Positions 35,265 through 44,136 of a DNA stretch of 47,858 bases are shown one piece after another. The position numbers and the translations under genes are program-made. Each line of letters starts with the position of its first letter. Position 1 is the stretch's first letter. This DNA comes from an aff. Roholtiella sp. LEGE 12411 (GTDB lineage: Bacteria > Cyanobacteriota > Cyanobacteriia > Cyanobacteriales > Nostocaceae): contig NZ_JADEXR010000035.1 in the NCBI RefSeq assembly GCF_015206995.1, positions 1-47,858 of the forward strand, in the 5' to 3' direction. Below the pieces are notes generated by a model. It was not told where the DNA came from, did no database searches, and was given only the letters and a program-made list of their open reading frames with translations.

Positions 35265-35468
35265 ATGATGATTTTAGCTCAAGTTAATTTTGGATTAAAT
35301 GTAGCCGGATTAATTGGAATTATTTATTTACTTTTGGCAATAGTTTATTTTATTTTAATGCTAGTTTGGCTAGTACCAAGGGGAACCAGATTAGCAGGCT
35401 CGGCTTTACCCGGATTTCTCACAAGCGAGAAAAAAACACTTGGACGAGCAAACTTTAAGATGATTTAA
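35265..35468 (+). CDS. Small membrane protein, function unknown
   Basis: A 67-residue frame with one long hydrophobic stretch (LNVAGLIGIIYLLLAIVYFILMLVWLV, about residues 12-38), followed by a basic, polar tail. The hydrophobic core and defined start (ATGATG) suggest a real one-span or hairpin membrane protein, but I do not recognise a family. It precedes the IS1380 remnant. Confidence 0.5.
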   Translation: MMILAQVNFGLNVAGLIGIIYLLLAIVYFILMLVWLVPRGTRLAGSALPGFLTSEKKTLGRANFKMI

Positions 35469-35578
35469 TTGATACATCATTAAGTTAGATGAATGAGCAG
35501 GATAAATCAAGGTAAAACTTTTCATCTGTAGTTTTTGTTCCTTGAAACGATTCTCCATATCACCTCGTGGGCAATACT

Positions 35579-36040
35579 TTAACGTTCACGTATTAGTTTA
35601 ATTACTCGTTGTAATTCTGGCAATGCCTCTTCTGCCGGGTCTACATTTGAAGCACGTAGTTTTGATACTAATAAATGTTTGCCACAAAAAATATAGAATG
35701 GAGCATAACAACACCCTTTATAGTAAGGGTTGAAGAAAGATTTATCTTGATTACCGTGTACTAAATTATCAGTAACATCTAAATCTAAAATTATCTGTCG
35801 TGGTGGTTTCTGAGAGGATTCTAAAAATATTTCAACTAGCAGTTTTTCTATTGCTTCTGCATCATGTTCAATTCGATGATATCGACTATCGGCTCTATTT
35901 GAAACATCTTCTGGACAGTGTTCAAGACGATTTAAGGTACTTGGTGATTTTATTGCTTGGAAGTCCCTTATGATTTTTGTTGAGTAATTTATTCCTTGGA
36001 AGTCCCTTACCGTCAGGGTCGCCTGGAATTTGACCTTCCG
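35579..36040 (-). pseudogene. IS1380-family transposase remnant
   Basis: On the reverse strand this frame reads 153 residues matching the middle of IS1380 transposases. IKSPSTLNRLEH is followed by IILDLDVTDNLVHGNQ, which contains the catalytic DLD/T motif of the DDE fold, and then YYKGCCYAPFYIFCGKHLL and KLRASNVDPAEEALPEL, before a stop at 35579-35581. The N-terminal beginning and the C-terminal half are missing. A 21-base segment is repeated 39 bases apart (35950-35970 and 35989-36009), duplicating the RDFQ segment. It directly abuts the shortened histidine kinase gene, suggesting that its insertion removed that gene's 5' part. Confidence 0.75.
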
Positions 36041-36168
36041 CTACCACAAAAATGTAGTCATTGGAAAAAAAACCTTCAGAAAATTCACCCAGAAGCTTAA
36101 TTTTCTGGAGTTTGGCAAGCGATATACTTTGGGAGACGGCTGACAGTCCTTCGTCGGGGGAGAGTTCA

Positions 36169-38481
36169 ATGATTACTCTGCCTGGAATGATCCATATCGA
36201 TCAATTGATTGCCACGTTGATGCAGGTGGTAATCGAAAATGCAGGAGCCGAAACTGGCAGTCTGGTTCTCCTGGAAGAGGATCAACTCACTGTGGTGGCT
36301 CAATGTAGGGGAAGTAGACAGTGTAACCTAGAAAAGTTTGCTGCTGCCGACTGTGCAACGATTCCTGTCTGCGTCATTCACTCGGTAGAACGCACATCTG
36401 AAACTTTGGTGTTTGATGATGCAGTCAGCGAACCATCTTTTTCAACTGATCCTTACATTCAACACCAACAGACGCGATCGCTCCTTTGTATGCCAATTCT
36501 CAAGCAAAATCAGCTTATCGGCATCCTTTATCTGGAGAACAATCTCAGCACTGGAGTGTTTACTAGAGATCGCTTGCAAGTCCTTAAACTGTTGATGGCT
36601 CAGGCAGCAATTTCACTAGAAAATGCTCGACTGTATGAACAGTTAGAAGACTATGCCGAAACACTGGAACGGAAAGTAGAAGAACAAACTCAAGCCTTGC
36701 AGCAGGAGATCGCGGAACGTCAACAAACCGAAGCCGCATTGAGACAAAGTGAAGCAAATTATCGCAACCTGCTACAAACCGCGAATTCCGTCATCATTCG
36801 CTATGATCCGCAAGGACGGATTCGCTACATCAACGATTATGGGGTAAAACTTCTTGGCTATGAAGAACATCAGATTTTAGGGCGGAGCTTATTTGAAACC
36901 ATCATTCCAGAAGCCGAACTTTCTGGACGCGATGTGAGACCCTTTGTCCATGATTTACTTCGTAATCCTCAATCGTACCCGCAAGGCGAGGGTGAAAACC
37001 TGTGTCGAGACGGTCGGCGAGTTTGGGTTGTTTGGTCGAATCAAGCCATCTTCAATGAACAGGGAGATGTCGTTGAAATCTTATCGGTTGGCAACGACAC
37101 CACCCAGCGCAAACAAGTAGAAGAGGCATTACAACGCAGTGAAGCCAAGTTCCGAGCTATCTTTGAAAACTCACAGGTTGGTATCTACCGAACCCGCACC
37201 TATGATGGCTTAATTCTCAATGCCAATCAACGCTTTGCCGATCTGTTTGGCTTTGATTCACCCCAAGAGATTATTGGAATTGAACACACTATAGGCTATT
37301 GGGTCAATCCCAGCGATCGCCAACAAGGCATTGAGGTGATGAAGCGGGATGGGGAAGTGCGAAGCTATGAAGCACAGATGCGAAAACGAGATGGGACAGT
37401 GTTTTGGGGACTTTTCTCTTCTTATCTGAATGCAGCCGATGACTACATCGAAGGGGTGATTGCGGATATTAGCGATCGCGTATCAGCAGAAGTCGCGTTG
37501 CAAGCCTCTGAAGCAGAACTACGGGCGCTCTTTTCAGCCATCCCTGATCCAATATGTATCTTCAATGCTGAGGGGCAATTGATCTGTGCGATTCAAGGAA
37601 ATCCGTCCTATGGAGAGTTGCACCGGAAGGAGTATATTGGCAGAACACTGCATCAACTCTATGCTCAGGAAGAAGCTGATGAATTCTTGAGTTACATTCA
37701 GCAGGTGCTGAGAACCCAACAAGTTCTCACCGTTGAATACAGCCAATGGATAGCTGGACGAGAAATCTGGTTTTCGGCTCGCATTGCCCCGATTCAGCAT
37801 GAGCAGGTGATTTGGATAGCGCGAGATATTACGCCGCAAAAGCGAGCGGAAGCAGCCTCGATTTTGGAAGAACGTAACCGCATGGCACGCGAAATTCACG
37901 ACACACTCGCTCAGGCGTTTACGGGCATTCTGGCTCAGGTGGGAGCGGCAAAACAGGTGCTAACGGATGATTCAGAAGCAACTCAGGCACACCTAGACCT
38001 GATCAAAGAATTGGCACGAACAGGACTGACTGAAGCGCGGCGATCGGTCGTTGCGCTGCGTCCTCAGCTTTTGGAGGAAGGCAGTTTACAGAGCGCTTTA
38101 CATCGTCTGGTTGCTCAACTCAGAACTGCCGCAATGGATACCACTTTATATTATGAGATCGAGGGTGCAGTGTATTCTTTACCGACTGAAGTCGAGAGTA
38201 ATCTATTGCGCATGGGGCAGGAAGCCTTAACCAATGCGATTCGACACGCCAATGCTGATGAAATTCGAGTGAAGCTAGGATACGATCGCGATCAGTTTTG
38301 TTTGCGCGTGCAAGACAATGGACAGGGCTTTGGAGTTGGGAGTATTCCAGCCTCTGAGGGTTTTGGCTTACTAGGCATGAGCGAACGAGCAGAGCGCATC
38401 GGTGCACAACTCACGATTCGGAGTCAACCTGGAGAAGGTACAGAGATGATTGTTACCGTCGATCGGGAGGCATCACAATGA
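36169..38481 (+). CDS. GAF/PAS sensor histidine kinase (NarX/DegS-type), N-terminally shortened
   Basis: A 770-residue cytosolic kinase: GAF domain (residues about 10-165, beginning IHIDQLIATLMQVVIENAGAE), a coiled coil (ETLERKVEEQTQALQQEIA), three PAS domains (about 200-310, 330-450 and 470-590), then a HisKA_3 dimerisation segment with the phospho-His in MAREIHDTLAQ and a HATPase domain (NAIRHANADEI, DNGQGFG, GFGLLGM). The GAF resembles that of the very large cyanobacterial Ser/Thr kinase-AAA-GAF-histidine kinase proteins, whose upstream half is absent here. The frame is open to a TTG at 36061, but ATG 36169 is preceded by GGGGGAGAG. It overlaps the response-regulator gene by 4 bases (ATGA). 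The IS1380 remnant lies immediately upstream. Confidence 0.88.
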   Translation: MITLPGMIHIDQLIATLMQVVIENAGAETGSLVLLEEDQLTVVAQCRGSRQCNLEKFAAADCATIPVCVIHSVERTSETLVFDDAVSEPSFSTDPYIQHQQTRSLLCMPILKQNQLIGILYLENNLSTGVFTRDRLQVLKLLMAQAAISLENARLYEQLEDYAETLERKVEEQTQALQQEIAERQQTEAALRQSEANYRNLLQTANSVIIRYDPQGRIRYINDYGVKLLGYEEHQILGRSLFETIIPEAELSGRDVRPFVHDLLRNPQSYPQGEGENLCRDGRRVWVVWSNQAIFNEQGDVVEILSVGNDTTQRKQVEEALQRSEAKFRAIFENSQVGIYRTRTYDGLILNANQRFADLFGFDSPQEIIGIEHTIGYWVNPSDRQQGIEVMKRDGEVRSYEAQMRKRDGTVFWGLFSSYLNAADDYIEGVIADISDRVSAEVALQASEAELRALFSAIPDPICIFNAEGQLICAIQGNPSYGELHRKEYIGRTLHQLYAQEEADEFLSYIQQVLRTQQVLTVEYSQWIAGREIWFSARIAPIQHEQVIWIARDITPQKRAEAASILEERNRMAREIHDTLAQAFTGILAQVGAAKQVLTDDSEATQAHLDLIKELARTGLTEARRSVVALRPQLLEEGSLQSALHRLVAQLRTAAMDTTLYYEIEGAVYSLPTEVESNLLRMGQEALTNAIRHANADEIRVKLGYDRDQFCLRVQDNGQGFGVGSIPASEGFGLLGMSERAERIGAQLTIRSQPGEGTEMIVTVDREASQ

Positions 38482-39101
38482 GCCAAGCCATTCGGGTTCT
38501 CATTGCAGACGATCATGCTATTTTTCGGCAAGGATTAGCCACGATTATTAACCGTGACCCAGATATGCAGGTGATTGCCCAAGCCGAAAATGGGGAACAG
38601 GCGATCGCTCTATTTGAGGAACACCAACCGGATGTCACGCTCATGGATCTGCGAATGCCTGAAGTGGAAGGAGTTGCCGCCATCGGTGCAATTTGTGCTA
38701 CTGCTAAATCTGCCCGGATTATTGTACTGACCACGTATGATAGTGACGAAGATATTTATCGGGGATTGCAGGCAGGCGCAAAAGGATATCTGTTGAAAGA
38801 AACTGAACCTGACGAGCTTCTGAATGCGATTCGTACCGTTCATCGGGGTCAGAAGTATATTCCGCCTGATGTAGGAGCAAAGTTGGTACAGCGCCTCAGC
38901 AATCCAGAACTGAGTGAACGAGAACTAGAAGTACTCCACTCACTGGCACAGGGGATGAGTAATGCCGATATTGCGACTGCTTTGAGTATTGGTGAAGGCA
39001 CGGTTAAATCTCATGTCAATCGCATTCTGAATAAGTTAGATGTCAGCGATCGCACTCAGGCTGTGATTGTTGCCGTTAAACGCGGCATTGTCAATTTGTA
39101 G
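38478..39101 (+). CDS. NarL/FixJ-type response regulator
   Basis: A 207-residue DNA-binding response regulator. The receiver has D11/D12, phospho-acceptor Asp57 (VTLMDLRMPEVEG), a conserved Thr (IVLTTYD) and Lys (LLKETEPDE). The C-terminal LuxR-type helix-turn-helix is LSERELEVLHSLAQGMSNADIATALSIGEGTVKSHVNRILNKL. Its start overlaps the kinase stop, and HisKA_3 kinases pair with NarL-type regulators, so the two form one two-component system. Targets are unknown; the downstream DsbA-like and monooxygenase genes are candidates by position. Confidence 0.93.
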   Translation: MSQAIRVLIADDHAIFRQGLATIINRDPDMQVIAQAENGEQAIALFEEHQPDVTLMDLRMPEVEGVAAIGAICATAKSARIIVLTTYDSDEDIYRGLQAGAKGYLLKETEPDELLNAIRTVHRGQKYIPPDVGAKLVQRLSNPELSERELEVLHSLAQGMSNADIATALSIGEGTVKSHVNRILNKLDVSDRTQAVIVAVKRGIVNL

Positions 39102-39322
39102 GATGTACTTTCGAGCGACTTCTGATTCTAACTTAAGTTATAGCCAGTCTTCTACTCTGCGATGGCAGCGTTACTCTATCAATTTGTACTATAAAAGTTT
39201 TAACTTACTGTAGACGACGGCTTGAAAGCGATCTCCTATATTGAGTTTATGCAAACAGTCATACAGTCAATGGATTGAGCAAGTAAATTGCAAGGTTCCA
39301 TCCTTGACGCAAATGTAGAAAA

Positions 39323-39880
39323 ATGAACAACGATCGTAGCTACAGTTCCTTGCTTGTACCGCCTTCAACCAAGGATTGGATGCAAGGTGTGCTGAGTGCC
39401 AAGGTCGTGCTGGTGATGTATGGAGACTATCAATGCTCTAAAAGTGCGGACGTTTACAAGCTGATTAAATCGCTCAAACCAGAGCTGAGTGCTTCTTTCA
39501 AAGAGAATTCTTTATGCTTTATCTTCCGTCATTTTCCGCAAGCACAGATTCATCCTCATGCTCAACGGTCCGCCCAAGCGGCTGAAGCCGCTGCTACTCA
39601 AGGACGGTTTTGGTCAATGCACGATACTTTATTTGCCCATAACAGAAGGTTGGAGAATGGTTATCTTGTCGAGTACGCCAACGATTTAGGGCTTGATATT
39701 CCTCAGTTTCTCAAAGAGTTGTCTAAACAAGTACATGTCGATCGCATCAATGAAGATATCGAAAGTGGATGCAAGAGTGGAATAACAGCTGCTCCAGCCC
39801 TATTTATCAATAACATTCGATATGCCGGACGCTGGAAAATGGCAGAGTTGATGACAGCTATTGTTGCTGCAAGTCACTAA
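39323..39880 (+). CDS. DsbA-family thioredoxin-fold protein with a single active-site Cys
   Basis: A 185-residue DsbA/Thioredoxin_4-type protein. The active-site region reads VLVMYGDYQCSKSADVY, so the usual CxxC is reduced to C38-x-x-S41. The cis-Pro loop is ITAAPALFIN. The helical insertion (RSAQAAEAAATQGRFWSMHDTLFAHN) is typical of the family. There is no signal peptide, so it is probably cytosolic. A monothiol site suggests isomerase, glutathione-linked or non-redox binding use rather than disulfide formation. It is followed closely by the AraC fragment; relatives are often found as separate domains near such regulators. Confidence 0.82.
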   Translation: MNNDRSYSSLLVPPSTKDWMQGVLSAKVVLVMYGDYQCSKSADVYKLIKSLKPELSASFKENSLCFIFRHFPQAQIHPHAQRSAQAAEAAATQGRFWSMHDTLFAHNRRLENGYLVEYANDLGLDIPQFLKELSKQVHVDRINEDIESGCKSGITAAPALFINNIRYAGRWKMAELMTAIVAASH

Positions 39881-39898
39881 GCTCTATTCATATCTGAC

Positions 39899-40235
39899 TT
39901 GTTTGTTAGTGATATTTATACTCACCTCGATCGAGACTTGTCACTGGCTGAACTTGCAGAGATTCTTAATCTTAGCCCGACTTACTTTGCCACTGCATTC
40001 AAACAAGCGACCGAGATTTCTCCACGCCAGTATGTGATTCAACAGCGAGTGAGACGGGCGAAATTGATGCTGTCGAAAACGGATTTAGCGATAACCCTTC
40101 GGGATAGCTTCTCTACGAGAGGCTGCGCCAACGCTTACCGCGGACATCGCTCTACAAGTCGGCTTCTCCAGCCAGAGCCATTTAACGGAACACTTCAAGC
40201 GGTTTACTGGGATGACCCCCAAGCAAGTTCGCTAG
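39899..40235 (+). pseudogene. AraC-family regulator fragment, interrupted by a small repeat
   Basis: The frame from TTG 39899 encodes the first HTH of an AraC DNA-binding domain (DRDLSLAELAEILNLSPTYFATAFKQ through RVRRAKLMLSKTDLAI). It is then broken by a 46-base insertion (40094-40139). After the insertion the reading continues in another frame (DIALQVGFSSQSHLTEHFKRFTGMTPKQVR, stop at 40233-40235). Rejoining the two parts restores a normal AraC C-terminus. The effector-binding N-terminal domain of about 180 residues is also missing. It cannot encode a working regulator as read. Confidence 0.8.
40094..40139. repeat. Small dispersed repeat inserted in the AraC fragment (copy 1)
   Basis: A 46-base block after the LAI codons contains CTTCTCTACGAGAGGCTGCG and continues CCAACGC. 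It shifts the reading frame by one base. The core 27 bases are identical in copy 2 at 41853-41901. This word resembles small dispersed repeats of Nostoc-like genomes, and a related word lies inside element C. Confidence 0.75.
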
Positions 40236-40317
40236 CGACCTAATAATCCAGTAAACTGCCATATTGATCGCTTAGTCACAAAGAATTGTAGATAGCAGAG
40301 CCTATAGGAGAGAACGA

Positions 40318-41826
40318 ATGGCTGTTCAAAATGTTCACCACCAACCGATCCAATCTTCCGCCTCTCGTCGCAATGTTCTCATTGTCGGAGGTGGACCCGC
40401 AGGACTAGCATCCGCGCTAATGTTAGCTAAACGAGGCTGGACTGAAATTACAGTTCTAGAGAGACGAATGACAGCAGATGACCATGAGCCAGACAAGTCA
40501 TTTAACTACTTAATTGATGCTCGTGGTCAGCAATTTACAGATCTACTAGGTTTAACCGAGCCATTATCAAAGATCAGTGTTCCAGCAACAGAATTCCAGA
40601 TTACTCGCATCCAGCCCAACGGCGATCGCAAAACACTACAACAGTCGTTTAATGATCCAAAATCTGCCTACTGGGTATTCCGCAGCGCGTTTTTGCAACT
40701 ACTGTATCAAGAAATTGAACAACATTGGAGCCATCAGATTACCGTATTGTTCAACAGTCGCTGTGTCGCTATCAACAAAACGATCGAACATGAAACAGAA
40801 TCGCTGGAGGTTATGGTTGAACGTGAAAATTCCTCGCTCACAGAACGATTTCAGCCAACGCTTCTAATGGGTTGTGATGGTCTTCAATCAGTCGTTCGCT
40901 CAACGCTCAACACCTGGGACAACTCCAGCAAATTTGAAGTTCAAAAACTTCCTTCTCCAAGTTCTGGCTTGCGATATAAGGTGTTACGCCTACCACCCAA
41001 TTTTCCCCTAGATGCTGAAGGGGAAAAACATGCTGTATCGACTCAGTCTTATGCAATCCGAGGGAAATTTCGAGAACGACGACGCGCACTGTCGCTGGGG
41101 CTACTGCCCATTAAAGATCCAAACACGCATCGACCTGCAATGTTAATCAATTGGGCAGATCATCAACTCTGGCAATTGCAAACTGGTGAAGACGTACTGA
41201 ATTTTCTTGAACATGCCTTTCCCCAACTGCCGCTACGTCAGGTCATATCGCCCCAAGAAGCCGATCGATTTGCCCAGAGCGACGGGGGAACTTTCCCAAT
41301 GCCGCAGTTTTGTTCTGGGCTGCATTATCTCTTACCACGTCCCGCAGAAAGAGAATTCAACGAAACGACTACATCCGGTGTTCTGCTCCTTGGTGATGCT
41401 GCTCATTGCTTTCCTCCCGATATCGGACAGGGTGTGAATGCTGCTTTAGAGGATGTGTTTGTCTTGAATCAATTACTGACGGAAAACGAAGACGATCTGA
41501 CGCGATCGTTGGCTGCTTACGAAGTGGTGCGATCGCCCAATAGTGAAGCACTGGTTCGCCTGGTTCAAATTGCTGCTCCCTGGCAGTATAATCAAGCTCC
41601 ACTGCGGACAAAACTTTGGTTCATGAGATCTGTGATCCGCTTGGGATTGAGCAAATTTCTACCCTTTATTAGTCTACCGATCGCTTTTTTGGTTCGCGAT
41701 CCTCAATATTCATATCGATCGCTTTGGTTGAACGAGCAACGCACATCCCGCATTCTCTCTTTGATGGGTTGGATAAGTTTCATCGGACTTTTAAGCATCG
41801 TAGCGCTGCTTTTACAACGAAATTGA
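40318..41826 (+). CDS. FAD-dependent monooxygenase, kynurenine 3-monooxygenase-like
   Basis: A 502-residue class A flavoprotein monooxygenase. The N-terminal Rossmann motif is NVLIVGGGPAGLASALMLAKRG (residues about 20-41). A DG-type motif (LLMGCDGLQSVVRS) lies near residue 190, and the second FAD motif is VLLLGDAAHCFPPDIGQGVNAALEDV. A C-terminal membrane helix (ILSLMGWISFIGLLSIVALLL) anchors it, as in kynurenine 3-monooxygenases. The substrate is not determinable. The ATG at 40318 has TAGGAGAGAACG before it. The stop codon lies inside the 13-base word CGAAATTGATGCT that begins the next AraC fragment, so the last two codons come from that junction. Confidence 0.85.
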   Translation: MAVQNVHHQPIQSSASRRNVLIVGGGPAGLASALMLAKRGWTEITVLERRMTADDHEPDKSFNYLIDARGQQFTDLLGLTEPLSKISVPATEFQITRIQPNGDRKTLQQSFNDPKSAYWVFRSAFLQLLYQEIEQHWSHQITVLFNSRCVAINKTIEHETESLEVMVERENSSLTERFQPTLLMGCDGLQSVVRSTLNTWDNSSKFEVQKLPSPSSGLRYKVLRLPPNFPLDAEGEKHAVSTQSYAIRGKFRERRRALSLGLLPIKDPNTHRPAMLINWADHQLWQLQTGEDVLNFLEHAFPQLPLRQVISPQEADRFAQSDGGTFPMPQFCSGLHYLLPRPAEREFNETTTSGVLLLGDAAHCFPPDIGQGVNAALEDVFVLNQLLTENEDDLTRSLAAYEVVRSPNSEALVRLVQIAAPWQYNQAPLRTKLWFMRSVIRLGLSKFLPFISLPIAFLVRDPQYSYRSLWLNEQRTSRILSLMGWISFIGLLSIVALLLQRN

Positions 41827-41997
41827 TGCTATCGAAAACAGATTTAGCGATTACCCGCAGGGGAACTTGCTTCTCTACGAGAGGCTGCGCCAACGCAAAC
41901 CGCAGACATTGCTTTACAAGTCGGTTTCTCCAGTCAAAGCCATCTGACCCAACAGCTTAAGCGCCTCACTGGCATGACCCCAAAACAGGTTCGCTAA
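41818..41997 (+). pseudogene. Second AraC 3' fragment, interrupted by the same small repeat
   Basis: It starts with the DNA for KLMLSKTDLAI, is interrupted by a 49-base insertion (41853-41901), and continues in another frame as ADIALQVGFSSQSHLTQQLKRLTGMTPKQVR, with the stop at 41995-41997. The sequence is clearly homologous to the fragment at 39899-40235, yet only the last third of an AraC gene is present. The insertion lies at the same codon as in the first copy. Confidence 0.8.
41853..41901. repeat. Small dispersed repeat inserted in the AraC fragment (copy 2)
   Basis: A 49-base block contains the same 27-base core (CTTCTCTACGAGAGGCTGCG, then CCAACGC) as 40094-40139. The flanking bases within the insertion differ (ACCCGCAGGGGAACTTG here, ACCCTTCGGGATAG there). 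Confidence 0.75.
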
Positions 41998-42038
41998 CTT
42001 CCAAGCACTACATACACGCACGAGTAAAGGAGACAAAG

Positions 42039-42998
42039 ATGAGGATCAAAGCAATCCAAGGAAAGCAGGGAATCGGAACGGAAGTGAAAGACGTGACTTA
42101 CGTAGAGGCTGCCAGGTGGGGTAAGTATCAGTGGTGGCGGTATCTTCTGGGGCTGACGATCATCCTCTTTGCATGGATGGTCGCCGCCAACTTCGTTAGC
42201 GCGATCGTCGCGCTAGCGCTCGGTGGCAAGGAGGGTGTCGCAGCACTCAGTCGGCTAGATTACGCCGCGTTCGGTTCCGTAGGGGGCTTCGTCGTGGTCA
42301 TGGCAGGTTTTCCGGTGTTCCTTGCGGGAATTCTCATTGCCGTCTCCCTCATCCACCAGCGTCATCCCCGGACGCTCGTCACGGCGCGGGAGAAGATTAG
42401 TTGGACTCGCATCGGTCACGGCTTCGTGGCTGGGTTCGTGCCCTGGGTGCTGCTCGGCGGGTTGGGGCAGTACTTCCTCTATCCCAATAGCTTCTCCTTC
42501 AACTCCGATCTCAAGACGTTTGTGCTCTTCGTGCCGATCGCACTAGTCATCACTGCGATCCAGACGACCACCGAGGAGCTTTTCTTTCGCGGGTACATCG
42601 TACAGGGCGCGAGCCTGATCTGGTCTAATCGCGTGTTTCTGGCGATCGTGTCGGCTGTGATATTCACCCTGCCGCACGCCACCAACCCGGAGTCACAGGA
42701 GGGTGGCTGGATCGGGATGTTCCTCGGCTACTTCGTCGGCACGGGTCTTTTGTATGCGGTCGTTTCATTGATCGACGGCACCACCGAGCTTGCGATCGGC
42801 GCGCACTTCGCCAACAACCTCGCGTACTTTCTCTTGTTCAACTGGTCTGGAAGCTTCTTCACTACGCCAGCCCTGTTCAGTATCAGCGAGTATCATGCGA
42901 GATTTTACGACTTCACATCTCTCGTGCTGATTCCCGTCTTCCTGGTGATCGTTTTCCGGGTGTTCAAACGCGACAAGGCATCGGAACCCGTTTCTTAG
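42039..42998 (+). CDS. CPBP-family intramembrane glutamic protease (copy 1)
   Basis: A 319-residue multi-pass membrane protein (about eight helices) of the CPBP/Abi family, which includes eukaryotic Rce1. The catalytic motif is TTEELFFRGY with Glu179, Glu180 and Arg184. The further catalytic positions are the His of FTLPH and the H-x3-N of AHFANN. It is preceded by AAAGGAGACAAAG, a strong ribosome-binding site. The coding DNA is markedly GC-rich, unlike the flanking genes, suggesting acquisition from another lineage. By eye it is about 65-70% identical to the next gene, and the two upstream leaders are also alike, so the pair is a tandem duplication. Substrates are unknown; bacterial members are linked to bacteriocin immunity and signalling. 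Confidence 0.88.
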   Translation: MRIKAIQGKQGIGTEVKDVTYVEAARWGKYQWWRYLLGLTIILFAWMVAANFVSAIVALALGGKEGVAALSRLDYAAFGSVGGFVVVMAGFPVFLAGILIAVSLIHQRHPRTLVTAREKISWTRIGHGFVAGFVPWVLLGGLGQYFLYPNSFSFNSDLKTFVLFVPIALVITAIQTTTEELFFRGYIVQGASLIWSNRVFLAIVSAVIFTLPHATNPESQEGGWIGMFLGYFVGTGLLYAVVSLIDGTTELAIGAHFANNLAYFLLFNWSGSFFTTPALFSISEYHARFYDFTSLVLIPVFLVIVFRVFKRDKASEPVS

Positions 42999-43119
42999 AG
43001 CGATCGCAATGGTCGTCGGCAATCCCATCGAACCTTGAAAACAATCGCAAAGGCAACCAGCGGTCAGATCCAAGCACTACACAATCTAAGCACTACATAC
43101 ATGAGTAAAGGAGACAAAG

Positions 43120-44076
43120 ATGAGGCTCAAAGCAATCAAAGGACATCAGGGAATCCGAACGGAAGTGAAAGACGCGACTTACATGGATGCTGCTCGGTGG
43201 GGCAAACATCGGGGGTGGCGATATGTTCTGGGACTGATGATCATTCTCTTTGCGTGGTTGGTTGTCGGTAGTGGTGCCAGCGTACTCGTCGCGTTCGCGC
43301 TCGGCGGACAGGCAGATCCCTCGGCGCTCGGGCTTGTGGAATACTACCTGTTTGTCATGGCGAGTTTTCTGTTCTTCCTCGCGGGAGTCCTTATCGCTGT
43401 CTGCCTCGTCCACCGCCGCCACCCCCGGACGCTCGTCACGGCGCGGGAGCGGATAGACTGGCATCGGGTCGGTCATGGGTTCGTGGCGTGGTTCGTGCCG
43501 TACTGCCTCATAGGTGGGCTAGGGCAATATCTGTTCTACCCAGATACCTTCTCCTTTAACTCCGACCTCTTAACGTTCGCACTTTTCGTCCCGATCGCAC
43601 TGGTCATCACTGCGATCCAGACGACTACTGAGGAGCTTTTCTTTCGCGGATACATTGTGCAGGGCACGAGCCTCGTCTGGACGAACCCCGTCTTTCTGGC
43701 GATCGCGTCAGCCGTGATATTCACCCTGCCGCACCTCCTCAACCCAGAGGCGATCGCGGGCGGCTGGATCACGGTCTTTTTTAGCTACTTCCTCGTTCCG
43801 GGTCTGGTGTGGACTGTGGTCTCGTTGATTGATGGAACCACCGAACTCGCCATCGGCGTACACTTCGCGAACAACATCGGCGGGGTACTCCTGTTCAACA
43901 TCACTGGAAGTGCCTTGCCCTCACCCGCTCTGTTCACAATCAGCGAATATCACGCGACCTACGGGGCGCTATCAGTGCTGGTTGCAATACCCGTGTTTCT
44001 GGCGATCGCCTACGGGGTGTTCAAGCAGGAGTCGCCCCAATCCGTTTCCCAGAGCCACCAGAAGGGTCGTTGGTGA
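43120..44076 (+). CDS. CPBP-family intramembrane glutamic protease (copy 2)
   Basis: A 318-residue paralogue of the preceding gene, with the same membrane layout and catalytic residues (Glu171, Glu172 and Arg176 in TTEELFFRGY; His in FTLPH; HFANN). It opens almost identically (MRLKAIKGHQGIRTEVKDATY). The leader AGTAAAGGAGACAAAG is nearly the same as that of copy 1, and the word AAGCACTACA occurs twice upstream. The DNA is GC-rich like copy 1. The substitutions are spread through the protein, so the duplication is not recent. Confidence 0.88.
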   Translation: MRLKAIKGHQGIRTEVKDATYMDAARWGKHRGWRYVLGLMIILFAWLVVGSGASVLVAFALGGQADPSALGLVEYYLFVMASFLFFLAGVLIAVCLVHRRHPRTLVTARERIDWHRVGHGFVAWFVPYCLIGGLGQYLFYPDTFSFNSDLLTFALFVPIALVITAIQTTTEELFFRGYIVQGTSLVWTNPVFLAIASAVIFTLPHLLNPEAIAGGWITVFFSYFLVPGLVWTVVSLIDGTTELAIGVHFANNIGGVLLFNITGSALPSPALFTISEYHATYGALSVLVAIPVFLAIAYGVFKQESPQSVSQSHQKGRW

Positions 44077-44136
44077 CCCCGATCCCGAACCCATCAGCAA
44101 CTGAAGTCAGCAACCCGATAAAAGGAGTCAATTATC

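Noticed and set aside
43093-43476. Long reverse-strand and other-frame openings in the CPBP genes (also 42765-43073, 44256-44531, 44340-44729)
   Set aside because: High GC content makes long chance frames common. All are shadows of the CPBP coding sequences with no family resemblance.
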